From contig NZ_ANHX01000071.1 in the NCBI RefSeq assembly GCF_000316035.1, positions 62,001-126,000 of the forward strand: a stretch of DNA of 64,000 nucleotides. The letters are read 5' to 3'. Below are positions 55,030 to 63,040 of the stretch, piece by piece. Within the stretch, counting starts at the first letter, position 1, and each line of letters opens with the position of its first letter. The position numbers were made by a program, and so were the translations under genes. Source of the stretch: Paenibacillus sp. PAMC 26794. Lineage in GTDB: Bacteria; Bacillota; Bacilli; Paenibacillales; Paenibacillaceae. The notes beneath the pieces are model-generated. The model saw only the letters and a list, made by a program, of their open reading frames with translations. It was not told where the DNA came from and did no database searches.

Positions 55030-55340
55030 TGATATACCACTACGTCGCACCTATATATTTCCACACAATTCAGCAGATTCCTCCTACTATTTTAAATAGT
55101 ATCCTTATACGGTCGGTTCCTTTCTCCATTCCCATTCATCATCTGATATTAATAATTCATTCAAATGCAAAAATCCACGATCTCACTTGATTATTGTCTT
55201 ATCATTATGAAGCCTAGATTTTTAACTTGGCTTTCTACAGGTGTAGTTACAGTTTTATTTTAATTTCACCTAGAGACCCCCTACATAAGTTCATGGTCGA
55301 TCCAAAGTAGGGGCACGCTAACAGATTATATTTATTAATT
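55030..55340. other. Spacer with degenerate ssrA copy
   Basis: No ORF. Contains the decayed ssrA 3' remnant at 55229-55280, and the promoter of the ATPase gene must lie in the left part. Confidence 0.5.
55229..55280 (-). repeat. Decayed third copy of the ssrA 3' region
   Basis: TTCTAC(A)GGTGTAGT(T)ACAGTTTT, followed by TTTCACCTAGAG, aligns with ssrA 57590-57625, with several substitutions. It lies between the ATPase and HEPN genes, so the 5.3-kb segment is itself composite. Confidence 0.55.
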
Positions 55341-56411
55341 TTATAATTTACGAAATAATGATTTATTCTCTATAAGAGCCCTAATTATATTTTCACATAA
55401 CAATAGCAATACGTTACTCAGGAATACTATATCTTCTTTTTCTTGAGGCGTTAAAACTTTAGCATGAAATAAGCCATTTCTCATTTTAATCAACTTTGTA
55501 ACAAGTTCTTTGTCTACTTCTATTTCTTGCATCAAAATTTTGGTCTTAGATATTTTTAAAGTGTCTTGCAATATATGATATAACTTATCACTTCTCCCCT
55601 TTGTAGTGATACTTTCAATAACTTGTTTTAGTCTACTCTGAATTTGAACTAATTGTTGTTTATTGTTTGTATTTCCCTCTAATGTTAATTTTATATTTGA
55701 CATTATATTTTCGACTTGATCTTTTTGGTATACCTTATCTTCAACAGTTTTGTGAAAAACATTCTTTTCAATGAATTCTATAATAATAAATAAGTTGAAA
55801 TACTTACTTTTGTAATCAGAAAGTCCTAAAGCATGATAATAGCACTCCATTAAAAACCACAAATCTTTATTATCTCCTATGTCGTCAGATAGCTTTTTAA
55901 CTTCTTCTATTTGAAACGTTTGACTTATTCCAATATGCAAGCTATCTCTCATATTGAGAGTGTCAAAGGCATCTATAAGTTTCACCTGATTACTACCTTT
56001 AGGATCTTCCTTTTCTTCAAACTCATTAAATTTTGGTGATACTTTATGATTTCTTTTTGAAAACTTCAAATCTTTCCGGTCATAAATAAATTTAATGTGA
56101 AATTGATACACATTAGAATTTTGAGATTGAACTACATATGAAAGAACTTTGCTATACTTGTCTACGATATCATATGCCTTACTAACTGCACACTCATCTT
56201 TATGTGCATAGATACTTTTAATACTAAGTAAGTAATTCTCTGATATAGACACTATACAAGGCTCTTGAGTTTCAGAATCACCTACTCCTGTATAAGATTC
56301 GTCAAATACTGAGTGATTGAATAGTATCTCTATATCCCCACTTAAGTCATGCTTGTTCAAGAGTGAAGAACTAAAATATTTTAATTGTATTTCAAAATCA
56401 TATTTTAACAT
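55341..56411 (-). CDS. HEPN-motif protein of unknown family
   Basis: About 356 residues; the ATG at 56411 follows AAAGGAAG, while the TTG two codons upstream has no spacing. The C-terminal 100 residues are helical and contain MRNGLFHAKV (310-319 in this numbering), the RN-x3-H signature of HEPN ribonucleases, following a helical region. The N-terminal 150 residues alternate beta strands (VYQFHIKFIYDRKDL). Resembles Abi/ApeA-type defence proteins in layout. It is AT-rich, in the island, and not co-directionally coupled with other genes. Catalysis would need the motif Arg and His, both present. Confidence 0.65.
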   Translation of the reverse strand: MLKYDFEIQLKYFSSSLLNKHDLSGDIEILFNHSVFDESYTGVGDSETQEPCIVSISENYLLSIKSIYAHKDECAVSKAYDIVDKYSKVLSYVVQSQNSNVYQFHIKFIYDRKDLKFSKRNHKVSPKFNEFEEKEDPKGSNQVKLIDAFDTLNMRDSLHIGISQTFQIEEVKKLSDDIGDNKDLWFLMECYYHALGLSDYKSKYFNLFIIIEFIEKNVFHKTVEDKVYQKDQVENIMSNIKLTLEGNTNNKQQLVQIQSRLKQVIESITTKGRSDKLYHILQDTLKISKTKILMQEIEVDKELVTKLIKMRNGLFHAKVLTPQEKEDIVFLSNVLLLLCENIIRALIENKSLFRKL

Positions 56412-57498
56412 CCGCAACTTCCTTTAAGTTATTGATCTCCAATCTCCCAGGATGGCAATTTTTGCCCTGAATACTGATACGAAGCTCCGCCGACAACTTC
56501 AACAACTAATTCAAGATACTGGAATATGATAAACCTATATTCCCATATCGTTAACTCGCTGTCAAAAGAATTATCGGCTGTTCGTATCCAATATGAATTA
56601 AAGTTCAGTTGCGATATGCTTTTCATACAAAACTTCATCCACATTATCAAACTGCACTTTTATATACATCTGCTTCGTCTCCCTCATCAATTCCACCTGA
56701 AACACACACTTGCTGATCAAATGATGTAACATCTGCGGATTCTAAACCTCATCTTCCAGTAGACCAATTAGCGTTTAAATATCATACTTTACGGATGCAA
56801 TTAACTCCTCTGGCAAATCCACATCATGTAAAAAAACGTATGGGGATAACTAAATCCAACGATTATGATGAAACTATCTATCGATAGAAATCAGGACTAC
56901 TTAACTCAAGCGATACAAAACATGCCCATAACAGATTCTTGGTTACTTCTCGATGGGCACTTTTGCTTAATCAATACAAAAAAGGACGTTTCCAAGATTC
57001 CACGCCCTAATTTTAATAATCATAGAATAAAGCCATTATTTTACTAACATTCTCCATTGAAAGCAATGCTGAACGGTTAGCTTTAAGGGACTCGATACTG
57101 CACAATCTTAGCTTGCTCGAAGATTTTCAAGAGCAAGAAATTGCTTACGCTAATCGTATTGATAATGAAAACCATATACCAATAAAATTATTCATAATAA
57201 ACATGATGCTTCCATTCCCACCAAATTTCTTAATAGTTTAATTAGTTCGTACTAACTTAATTAAGCATAAAAGACCGTTATTCAACAGTTATATCTCTAC
57301 CTGTGGCGAACAGAAGAAGCAAACTGGTTGATCCAATGTAAAGTCGATTATGGGGTATTACTCGTATGACAACTCAAACTGATACGTACAGAGGGACCGC
57401 CATGTACATCATCAGAGATATGTCTTATTCGACGCCAGAGAAACCGGAATCCCTAGATCCAGAGCCGTTTTATCCTACACCTTCGAATTCAAGCATAC
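56412..57498. pseudogene. Decayed genes, including a P-loop-type protein on the plus strand
   Basis: On the plus strand fragments in shifting frames read HLPVDQLAFKYHTLR (about 56746-56790) and KKRMGITKSNDYDETIYR (to about 56885), then ITDSWLLLDGHFCLINTKKD (about 56931-56990), then AIILLTF and NAERLALRDS (about 57031-57100). Their order and the LLDGHF motif suggest one ATP-binding protein broken by at least three frameshifts, with its Walker A part lost. On the minus strand MYIKVQFDNVDEVLYEKH (about 56662) and FNSYWIRTADNSF belong to another frameshifted small gene. A short ORF end (CKVDYGVLLV) overlaps an ATG at 57366. None has an intact frame. Confidence 0.4.
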
Positions 57499-57524
57499 AA
57501 AAACAGCCACCAAATGGTGGCTGT
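57499..57524 (-). terminator. ssrA terminator
   Basis: ACAGCCACCA (57503-57512) and TGGTGGCTGT (57515-57524) form a perfect ten-pair stem; T follow on the minus strand. It lies 16 bases beyond the mature tmRNA end. Confidence 0.9.
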
Positions 57525-57539
57525 CACTGATACAACTAA

Positions 57540-57901
57540 TGGAGGCGAGGGGAGTCGAACCCCTGTCCGAAGATAACGGCACATAAGCTTCTACGGGTGT
57601 AGTCACAGTTTTGATGTCACCCGAGTATCGCCCCGTAACCGGCTATACGTTGGGTCAGCCTGATTGTCTTCTTCAGCACACCCCAGGCGGAGATGTGACA
57701 GCGTATCCCACTACTAGTTAGCCCCTATCCCTGTCACATGGGCGATGCAGGGTAGAAGCACGCACACAGTTTCTTAGGCTGCGAAAGCGTAGTTTGTTTG
57801 TTGTTTGCCGTTTAATAGGCTTTAGCGTTGATAAAGCGGACGCGTCCCCACTACCCGCTACCCATGCTCGAACTATCCCCGTCGAATCCATAAACGCCCC
57901 C
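57540..57901 (-). ncRNA. ssrA: Transfer-messenger RNA
   Basis: 362 nt. The 5' end GGGGGCG (57895-57901) pairs with CGCCTCC at the 3' end, leaving A as discriminator; CCA is not encoded. The T-arm with GGTTCGACTCC and the 5' GATTCGACGGGG element are canonical. The tag frame reads GGC as resume codon and gives (A)GKQQTNYAFAA and TAA, with the expected hydrophobic end. It rescues stalled ribosomes with SmpB, encoded at 58494. Its 3' end is the target of the island at 51310-57535. Confidence 0.95.
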
Positions 57902-58360
57902 TCAATTAAGAAGGGCTCCAGGATTAATCCGTGAATACGGAGCAAAGGTGCTGCACATCTTTTTCCTCCAAGGTAAAAAGATGCTTCTTTCAAACTCGGC
58001 ATTCCTGTCTGCTACATGAGTAATCATAACACTGGACACATCACCGAAATAGTACAGATTGCTGGAAGACATTCCAGCAGGCTGAGCATGTGTACAAGGT
58101 TATCCAATACAACAGGCTCAATCGTCTACATATTATACCGCGTCGCCAATCGGAAGTAAAGTTTACCCAGATTGGATCACGAACAACTGTACCTTAGTAT
58201 TTTACCCACGCCCCTGTTAAACTACGCAACAGCTGATAATTTAAATTGATCATAGCACTTAGCTCCATGCTCCTAGCAATTTTCTTAGTCACACACAACA
58301 AAAATCAGCCAACTGCACAATTCGGCTATTCACATCAAATCACCTTCCCCAAACACAAAT
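57902..58360. other. ssrA upstream region
   Basis: No ORF with a start signal; the frame 57718-58002 is a shadow of ssrA. The region contains an inverted repeat CATCTTTTT (57956-57964) with AAAAAGATG (57975-57983). The ssrA promoter must lie between it and 57901, with CTTAAT as a possible -10. Confidence 0.4.
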
Positions 58361-58404
58361 AAAAAAAGCCTCAAGGTTTGCCCATTACAGAACAAACCTT
58401 GAGA
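58361..58404 (-). terminator. smpB terminator
   Basis: CTCAAGGTTTG (58370-58380) pairs with CAAACCTTGAG (58393-58403); seven T follow on the minus strand. Confidence 0.9.
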
Positions 58405-58493
58405 CTCCTTAACTCATACATCAATCTTCCTAGCTTCATCACAAAAACTATCTTATACACTTAAAAGTAAAGCATTTACGCCCAGCGCTCCAC

Positions 58494-58976
58494 TTATCGT
58501 GCAACCTTCTGCTTCTCGCGCAGTACCCGTTGGATATCACGTTGTGCATCCCGCTTAGCCGCAGTCTCCCGTTTGTCGTATTGCTTCTTACCTTTACCCA
58601 GTCCAAGCAAGAGCTTTGCGTAACCATTGCGGATATAGATTTTCAGCGGCACAATGCTGTACCCGTCCTGTTTCGACAGCCCAAGCAACTTGTGAATCTG
58701 CACTTTATGCATCAACAACTTGCGCGTACGCGTTGGATCGATCGGATTATTTCGGTTCCCTTGTTCAAAAGGACTAATATGCATATTGTGAATATGAATC
58801 TCACCGTTTCGAATCGTGGCAAATGCATCACCAATATTCGCACGGCCGTTACGAAGAGATTTGATCTCCGTTCCGGTAAGCACCATGCCCGCTTCATACG
58901 TATCTTCAATGAAGTAGTCATGGGAAGCCTTTTTATTCTGTGCGAGCACTTTACTCTGTCCATCATTCTTGCCCAT
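58494..58976 (-). CDS. smpB: SsrA-binding protein SmpB
   Basis: The start at ATG 58976 (MGKNDGQSKVLAQNKKASHDY) gives 160 residues; the longer frame to 59045 has no site. It contains YFIEDTYEAGMVLTGTEIKSLR (21-42), the OB-fold tmRNA-binding signature, and GKKQYDKRETAAKRD in the C-terminal tail that reaches the decoding centre. It carries tmRNA to stalled ribosomes. The gene follows rnr on the same strand. Confidence 0.97.
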   Translation of the reverse strand: MGKNDGQSKVLAQNKKASHDYFIEDTYEAGMVLTGTEIKSLRNGRANIGDAFATIRNGEIHIHNMHISPFEQGNRNNPIDPTRTRKLLMHKVQIHKLLGLSKQDGYSIVPLKIYIRNGYAKLLLGLGKGKKQYDKRETAAKRDAQRDIQRVLREKQKVAR

Positions 58977-59236
58977 GTCCTCACTCCTTCTCCGTAAAAT
59001 AAGCCGGTACCATGCTCTATAGCAGCGCACCCAATGTTGCACCAAGGTACCACGTGCCAGACCTTAATTGTAGCAAGTACGGCTGTTAAAATCAAGAAAG
59101 AGGCGACCTCTGCCGCCCCTCCTCATTACACCACTTTCAGACTGTGCGAAACAACACACCGGCTGAAGTGACTATTTTCTCCAACGCTTAACCTTGAGGA
59201 ACGAATTGTAATCCATCTCTTCAAGTTACGTTAGCT

Positions 59237-62032
59237 TTATTTTTTCTTTTTTCGTACAAAAGCTGCCGTGCCGTTACCAGCTGCACCTTTGCTCTTTTTC
59301 CGCTTGCGTCGTGGTGCTCCGCCTTCCTGAGCGCCACCAGGAGTTGCATTCTCTCCGATAAATACGCCGCTCGGCGAAGTGTTTTTGCGTCCACTTCCGC
59401 CTTTGCCACCTTTACTGCCGCCCTTGCCGGACTTAAAGCTTCCTTCACCGCGACCGCTGCCGCTGTTCAGACCACTTCCTTGTCCACCGGTTGAACTACT
59501 ATCCGAACCACCCGATGTAGAGCCATATCCGCCTTTACCTGAGCCAAAACCAAAGCTCACCGCGCCTTTGCCCCGGCCAGTTGATCCGCCAGCATCACCA
59601 GCACGACGCTCACCTTTTGGTTTGCCGCCGCCTTTACCTGCGTAGCCACCGGATGAGCTTGCGCCCGCACCTGCACTCGCAGCACCACTGCGACCGCCAC
59701 GTCCACCTTTGCTGCTATCTTCTGGTGATCTGCCACCACGGTTGCCTCCAGCAGCAGATGAGCCGCCTTTGCCGCCACGCGAACCGCTGAAACCACCCGG
59801 TCCACTCTTGGCACCGCCGCGTCCGCCGCCGCTAGTTGGACGTCCACCTTTACCACCGCGTCCGCCACCGAAGCCGCCAGGACGTTCACCGCGAGGTTTC
59901 ATATCCACCATTTCAAAATCAATCGTATACTCTTCCATGCTTACACGTGCCACACGGATCTTCACTTCATCACCGATGCGGAAGACTTTCGAGGTACGTT
60001 CACCAATCAGAGCCATATGTTGATCGTCAAAATGGTAATAGTCGTCCGTGAGCGCGCTCAGGCGAATCAAGCCTTCAACCGTGTTTTCCAACTCAATGAA
60101 CATACCAAAGCTGGTCACACTGCTGATCATGCCTTCGAACTCTTCGCCTACTTTGTCGAGCATGTACTCGGCTTTTTTCATTTTCTCCGTATCCCGCTCA
60201 GCTTCTACCGCCACACGTTCACGTTCCGAAGACTGTTGCGCAATATCGGCCATACGTGCTGCTAAATACTCCTGACGTTTCTCGGGCAAAGCACCATTAT
60301 TTTCAATGACTTCGCGAATCACCCGGTGAATAACGAGATCGGGATAACGACGAATTGGAGACGTAAAGTGACTATAGAATTCTGCCGCGAGGCCAAAGTG
60401 ACCTGACATTTCAGAATCATACTTCGCCTGTTTCATCGAACGGAGCATCATTGTACTAATAACAGTTTGTTCTTTCGTTTCTTTGATATCCTCAAGCAAC
60501 GATTGAAGCGCCCGTGGATGAATCGCATTGCCACGTCCTTTGACCTGGTGTCCGAAATTCGCCGCAAAGGCGAGGAAATTTTGCAGTTTTTCCTGATCCG
60601 GATCTTCGTGCACACGATAAATGAACGGAACCTTCAACCAGTGGAAATGCTCTGCCACTGTTTCGTTCGCTGCCAACATGAATTCCTCAATGATTTGCTC
60701 GGCAATCGAACGCTCCCGTTTCACGATATCTATCGGTTTACATTCTGCGTCCACAATGATTTTGGATTCTTCAAAATCAAAGTCGACCGCACCACGGCGC
60801 ATACGCATAGCACGCAGCTTCAGGGCAATCTCTTTCATCAGATGGAAATCATCTACCAGATCCTTATAACGCTCGAGCAATTCCGGCTCTTCACCTTCAA
60901 GAATTTTACGAACGTTGGAATACGTCATCCGCTCTTTGGTTTTGATTACACTCGTGAAAATGTCATGTTTAACAACCTTCATCTGGTCGTTAAACTCCAT
61001 TTCACAAGACAGGGTCAAGCGGTCTACCTGCGGGTTCAAACTACAGATCCCGTTGGACAGACGCTGTGGCAGCATCGGAATAACCCGATCCACCAGATAC
61101 ACACTGCATCCACGGTTGTAGGCTTCCTGATCCAGCTTGGAATTCTCCTGTACATAATAGCCAACGTCGGCAATATGAACACCCAGACGATAGTTACCGT
61201 TAGGCAGCTTCTCTACGTTAACAGCATCATCCAGATCCTTGGCATCTTCGCCATCTATCGTGACAATGTTAAGTCCGCGCAGATCACGGCGACCCTGTTG
61301 TACAATCTCTTCATCCGTGATGGAGTCGGGTGCTTTCTCCGCCTCTTCTACCACTTCATCGGGGAAAGCTTCAGGCAACTGATGCTTGCGAATGACGGAC
61401 AAAATATCAATACCCGGCTCATCCTTATGACCGAGAATCTCGATCACTTCACCCTCGGCCGCCGCACGACCCTCCGGATAGCTGACGATCTTTGCTACGA
61501 CCTTCTGTCCATCAACCGCCCCAGCAAAGTTGGTACGTGGGATGAAAATATCACGATTAATCCGTTTATCATCCGGAATGACAAATCCGTACACCTCATG
61601 GCTCTGGAACACACCAACGACTTGGGTCACACCACGAGTAACAATACGGACGATCTCACCCTCCAGGCGACCGCCAGAAGGTCCTTGAGACGTGACTTTA
61701 ACCAATACCGTGTCACCATTCATCGCACTTTTCATATCATTGGCGTGAATGTACACATCCGGGTGCTCCCGATCCTCAGGGATAAGGAAAGCAAAGCCTT
61801 TGGCGTGAGCCTGTAAACGTCCACGTACCAAATCCATGCGCTCTGGCATGCCATAGCGATTGTTACGGGTCAGCAAAACTTTACCGGATTCCTCCAGCGT
61901 ATTAAGCATAATCAAAAAGGCTTTGAAATCAGCTGCATCTTCAATAGCGAAGTGCTGTTCCAACTCCTGATAAGTCATCGGTTTATAAGCGGTTTCCCGC
62001 ATGAAGTCGAGCAATTGTTGTTCTGTTATCAT
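59237..62032 (-). CDS. rnr: Ribonuclease R
   Basis: 931 residues from ATG 62032 after GAGGTGA; the longer frame lacks a site. It has the N-terminal winged helix (ITEQQLLDFM), cold-shock domains, the RNB catalytic domain (IDGEDAKDLDDAVNVE, with the metal Asp series) and an S1 domain near 625-705. The last 217 residues are Gly/Ser/Arg/Lys-rich, with many RGG and GGKGG repeats ending in RKKKK, much longer than the basic tail of typical RNase R. The enzyme degrades structured and tmRNA-tagged mRNAs. The tail may bind RNA or ribosomes. Confidence 0.96.
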   Translation of the reverse strand: MITEQQLLDFMRETAYKPMTYQELEQHFAIEDAADFKAFLIMLNTLEESGKVLLTRNNRYGMPERMDLVRGRLQAHAKGFAFLIPEDREHPDVYIHANDMKSAMNGDTVLVKVTSQGPSGGRLEGEIVRIVTRGVTQVVGVFQSHEVYGFVIPDDKRINRDIFIPRTNFAGAVDGQKVVAKIVSYPEGRAAAEGEVIEILGHKDEPGIDILSVIRKHQLPEAFPDEVVEEAEKAPDSITDEEIVQQGRRDLRGLNIVTIDGEDAKDLDDAVNVEKLPNGNYRLGVHIADVGYYVQENSKLDQEAYNRGCSVYLVDRVIPMLPQRLSNGICSLNPQVDRLTLSCEMEFNDQMKVVKHDIFTSVIKTKERMTYSNVRKILEGEEPELLERYKDLVDDFHLMKEIALKLRAMRMRRGAVDFDFEESKIIVDAECKPIDIVKRERSIAEQIIEEFMLAANETVAEHFHWLKVPFIYRVHEDPDQEKLQNFLAFAANFGHQVKGRGNAIHPRALQSLLEDIKETKEQTVISTMMLRSMKQAKYDSEMSGHFGLAAEFYSHFTSPIRRYPDLVIHRVIREVIENNGALPEKRQEYLAARMADIAQQSSERERVAVEAERDTEKMKKAEYMLDKVGEEFEGMISSVTSFGMFIELENTVEGLIRLSALTDDYYHFDDQHMALIGERTSKVFRIGDEVKIRVARVSMEEYTIDFEMVDMKPRGERPGGFGGGRGGKGGRPTSGGGRGGAKSGPGGFSGSRGGKGGSSAAGGNRGGRSPEDSSKGGRGGRSGAASAGAGASSSGGYAGKGGGKPKGERRAGDAGGSTGRGKGAVSFGFGSGKGGYGSTSGGSDSSSTGGQGSGLNSGSGRGEGSFKSGKGGSKGGKGGSGRKNTSPSGVFIGENATPGGAQEGGAPRRKRKKSKGAAGNGTAAFVRKKKK

Positions 62033-62509
62033 TAATATATTCACCTCGGGAAACATAAAAGTGTAAGCAAGTCTCATCTCTTTATGTATCGGAATTCTTA
62101 CCATTTTCATGCAATACAATATCACTGTTGTGAAGAGTGTAGTAGTGCAACCATACTATCTCATACCCTAGTATACACGAATTCAATCCGGCCCATCCGT
62201 ACCTCGCAAAAAAACCGCGGTTGCCGGGCGCTCCTCTAAAATCACGCTTTCACATATCTCTACAGACATTTTATGCGATACACGTGCTGTGCGCATCTGG
62301 AAAAGGACTACATCCGAAAATTTTCTGTACAGATGACATTCATTATAGGGAGTGAGTTCGCGTAACGAATAAGCGAGGGACATACCATACATGATAGGGG
62401 TGTGTTGCATGTTAAGGAAGGAAAACCAAACAGAAGTGAGAAGAAGACCGAAAATCATGGAGTCTATAGATTAAATTGTTGGAAAAGTTTGGACGCGTAA
62501 GAATTTATT
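62033..62509. other. Gap between rnr and secG
   Basis: The region contains a 91-codon frame (62183-62458, minus) with no ribosome-binding site; it is probably not a gene. An esterase gene (est), which commonly lies here in Bacillus, is absent. Otherwise no feature seen besides the rnr promoter region. Confidence 0.5.
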
Positions 62510-62542
62510 AAAAAACCCCCGTTTCTTCACGAAACGAAGGTT
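62510..62542 (-). terminator. secG terminator
   Basis: On the minus strand AACC-TT-CGTTTC pairs with GAAACG-GG-GGTT, followed by six T. Confidence 0.75.
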
Positions 62543-62593
62543 CATCAATTAAGCCATTAGCTTAAGCTATTCATTGTGCAGCAGTTCCAATTC

Positions 62594-62827
62594 TTACTTG
62601 GAAGCCACCGTAACAACAATAGACAAAATCATAAATCCTGCACCCAGTACCACCGTTGCACGTTGCAGGAAGAGATCCAATCCGCGCGCTTTCGTTTTAC
62701 CGAAAAGATGTTCCGCACCACCGGAGATGGCACCCGCCAAACCAGCGCTTTTCCCGTGCTGCAGCAATACTACAGTGATTAGACCGATCGAGAAGACAAC
62801 GAGCAGCAATTTCAAAGCAATATCCAT
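62594..62827 (-). CDS. secG: Preprotein translocase subunit SecG
   Basis: 77 residues from ATG 62827 after GGAGGTGG; the GTG at 62836 is part of the ribosome-binding site. Two membrane helices (about 3-22 and 52-72) flank GKSAGLAGAISGGAEHLFGKTKARG, the conserved SecG cytoplasmic loop. It joins SecYE to form the translocase. Position between eno and rnr is standard in Bacillota. Confidence 0.96.
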   Translation of the reverse strand: MDIALKLLLVVFSIGLITVVLLQHGKSAGLAGAISGGAEHLFGKTKARGLDLFLQRATVVLGAGFMILSIVVTVASK

Positions 62828-62989
62828 TCTTTCCACCTCCTACCCATGTGGGCATAACATCTCACCATAAAAACAGTTACTTTAATTGTAACATAGCTAT
62901 GGTTGTACTACAAGTAGTACAGTTCATACAATGCCCTAAATTTCACCATCTGCGTGATCCTTATGTTATATCATTACTCCGTTTCAATG

Positions 62990-63019
62990 AAAAAAGACAA
63001 GCCGGTTACCCGGCTTGCC
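62990..63019 (-). terminator. eno terminator
   Basis: CAAGCCGG and CCGGCTTG pair around a TTAC-type loop; six T follow on the minus strand, beyond the stop codon at 63041. Confidence 0.9.
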
Positions 63020-63040
63020 CGTAAAAGCTGGATATCCAGC

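Noticed and set aside
56429..56650. 73-codon ORF on the minus strand as an intact gene
   Set aside because: The natural start and first 20 residues lie in another frame (ATG near 56662), so it is a frameshifted remnant, described in the 56412-57498 entry.
51268..57535. Tyrosine or serine integrase in the ssrA island
   Set aside because: No frame, intact or broken, shows recombinase motifs that I can recognise.
57718..58002. 94-codon ORF over the ssrA 5' part
   Set aside because: It is a shadow of the tmRNA gene with no ribosome-binding site.
59379..60275. Long plus-strand proline-rich ORFs opposite rnr
   Set aside because: They are antisense shadows of the Gly-rich tail (glycine codons read as proline on the other strand).
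62183..62458. 91-codon ORF between rnr and secG
   Set aside because: No ribosome-binding site and unusual composition; no family recognised.
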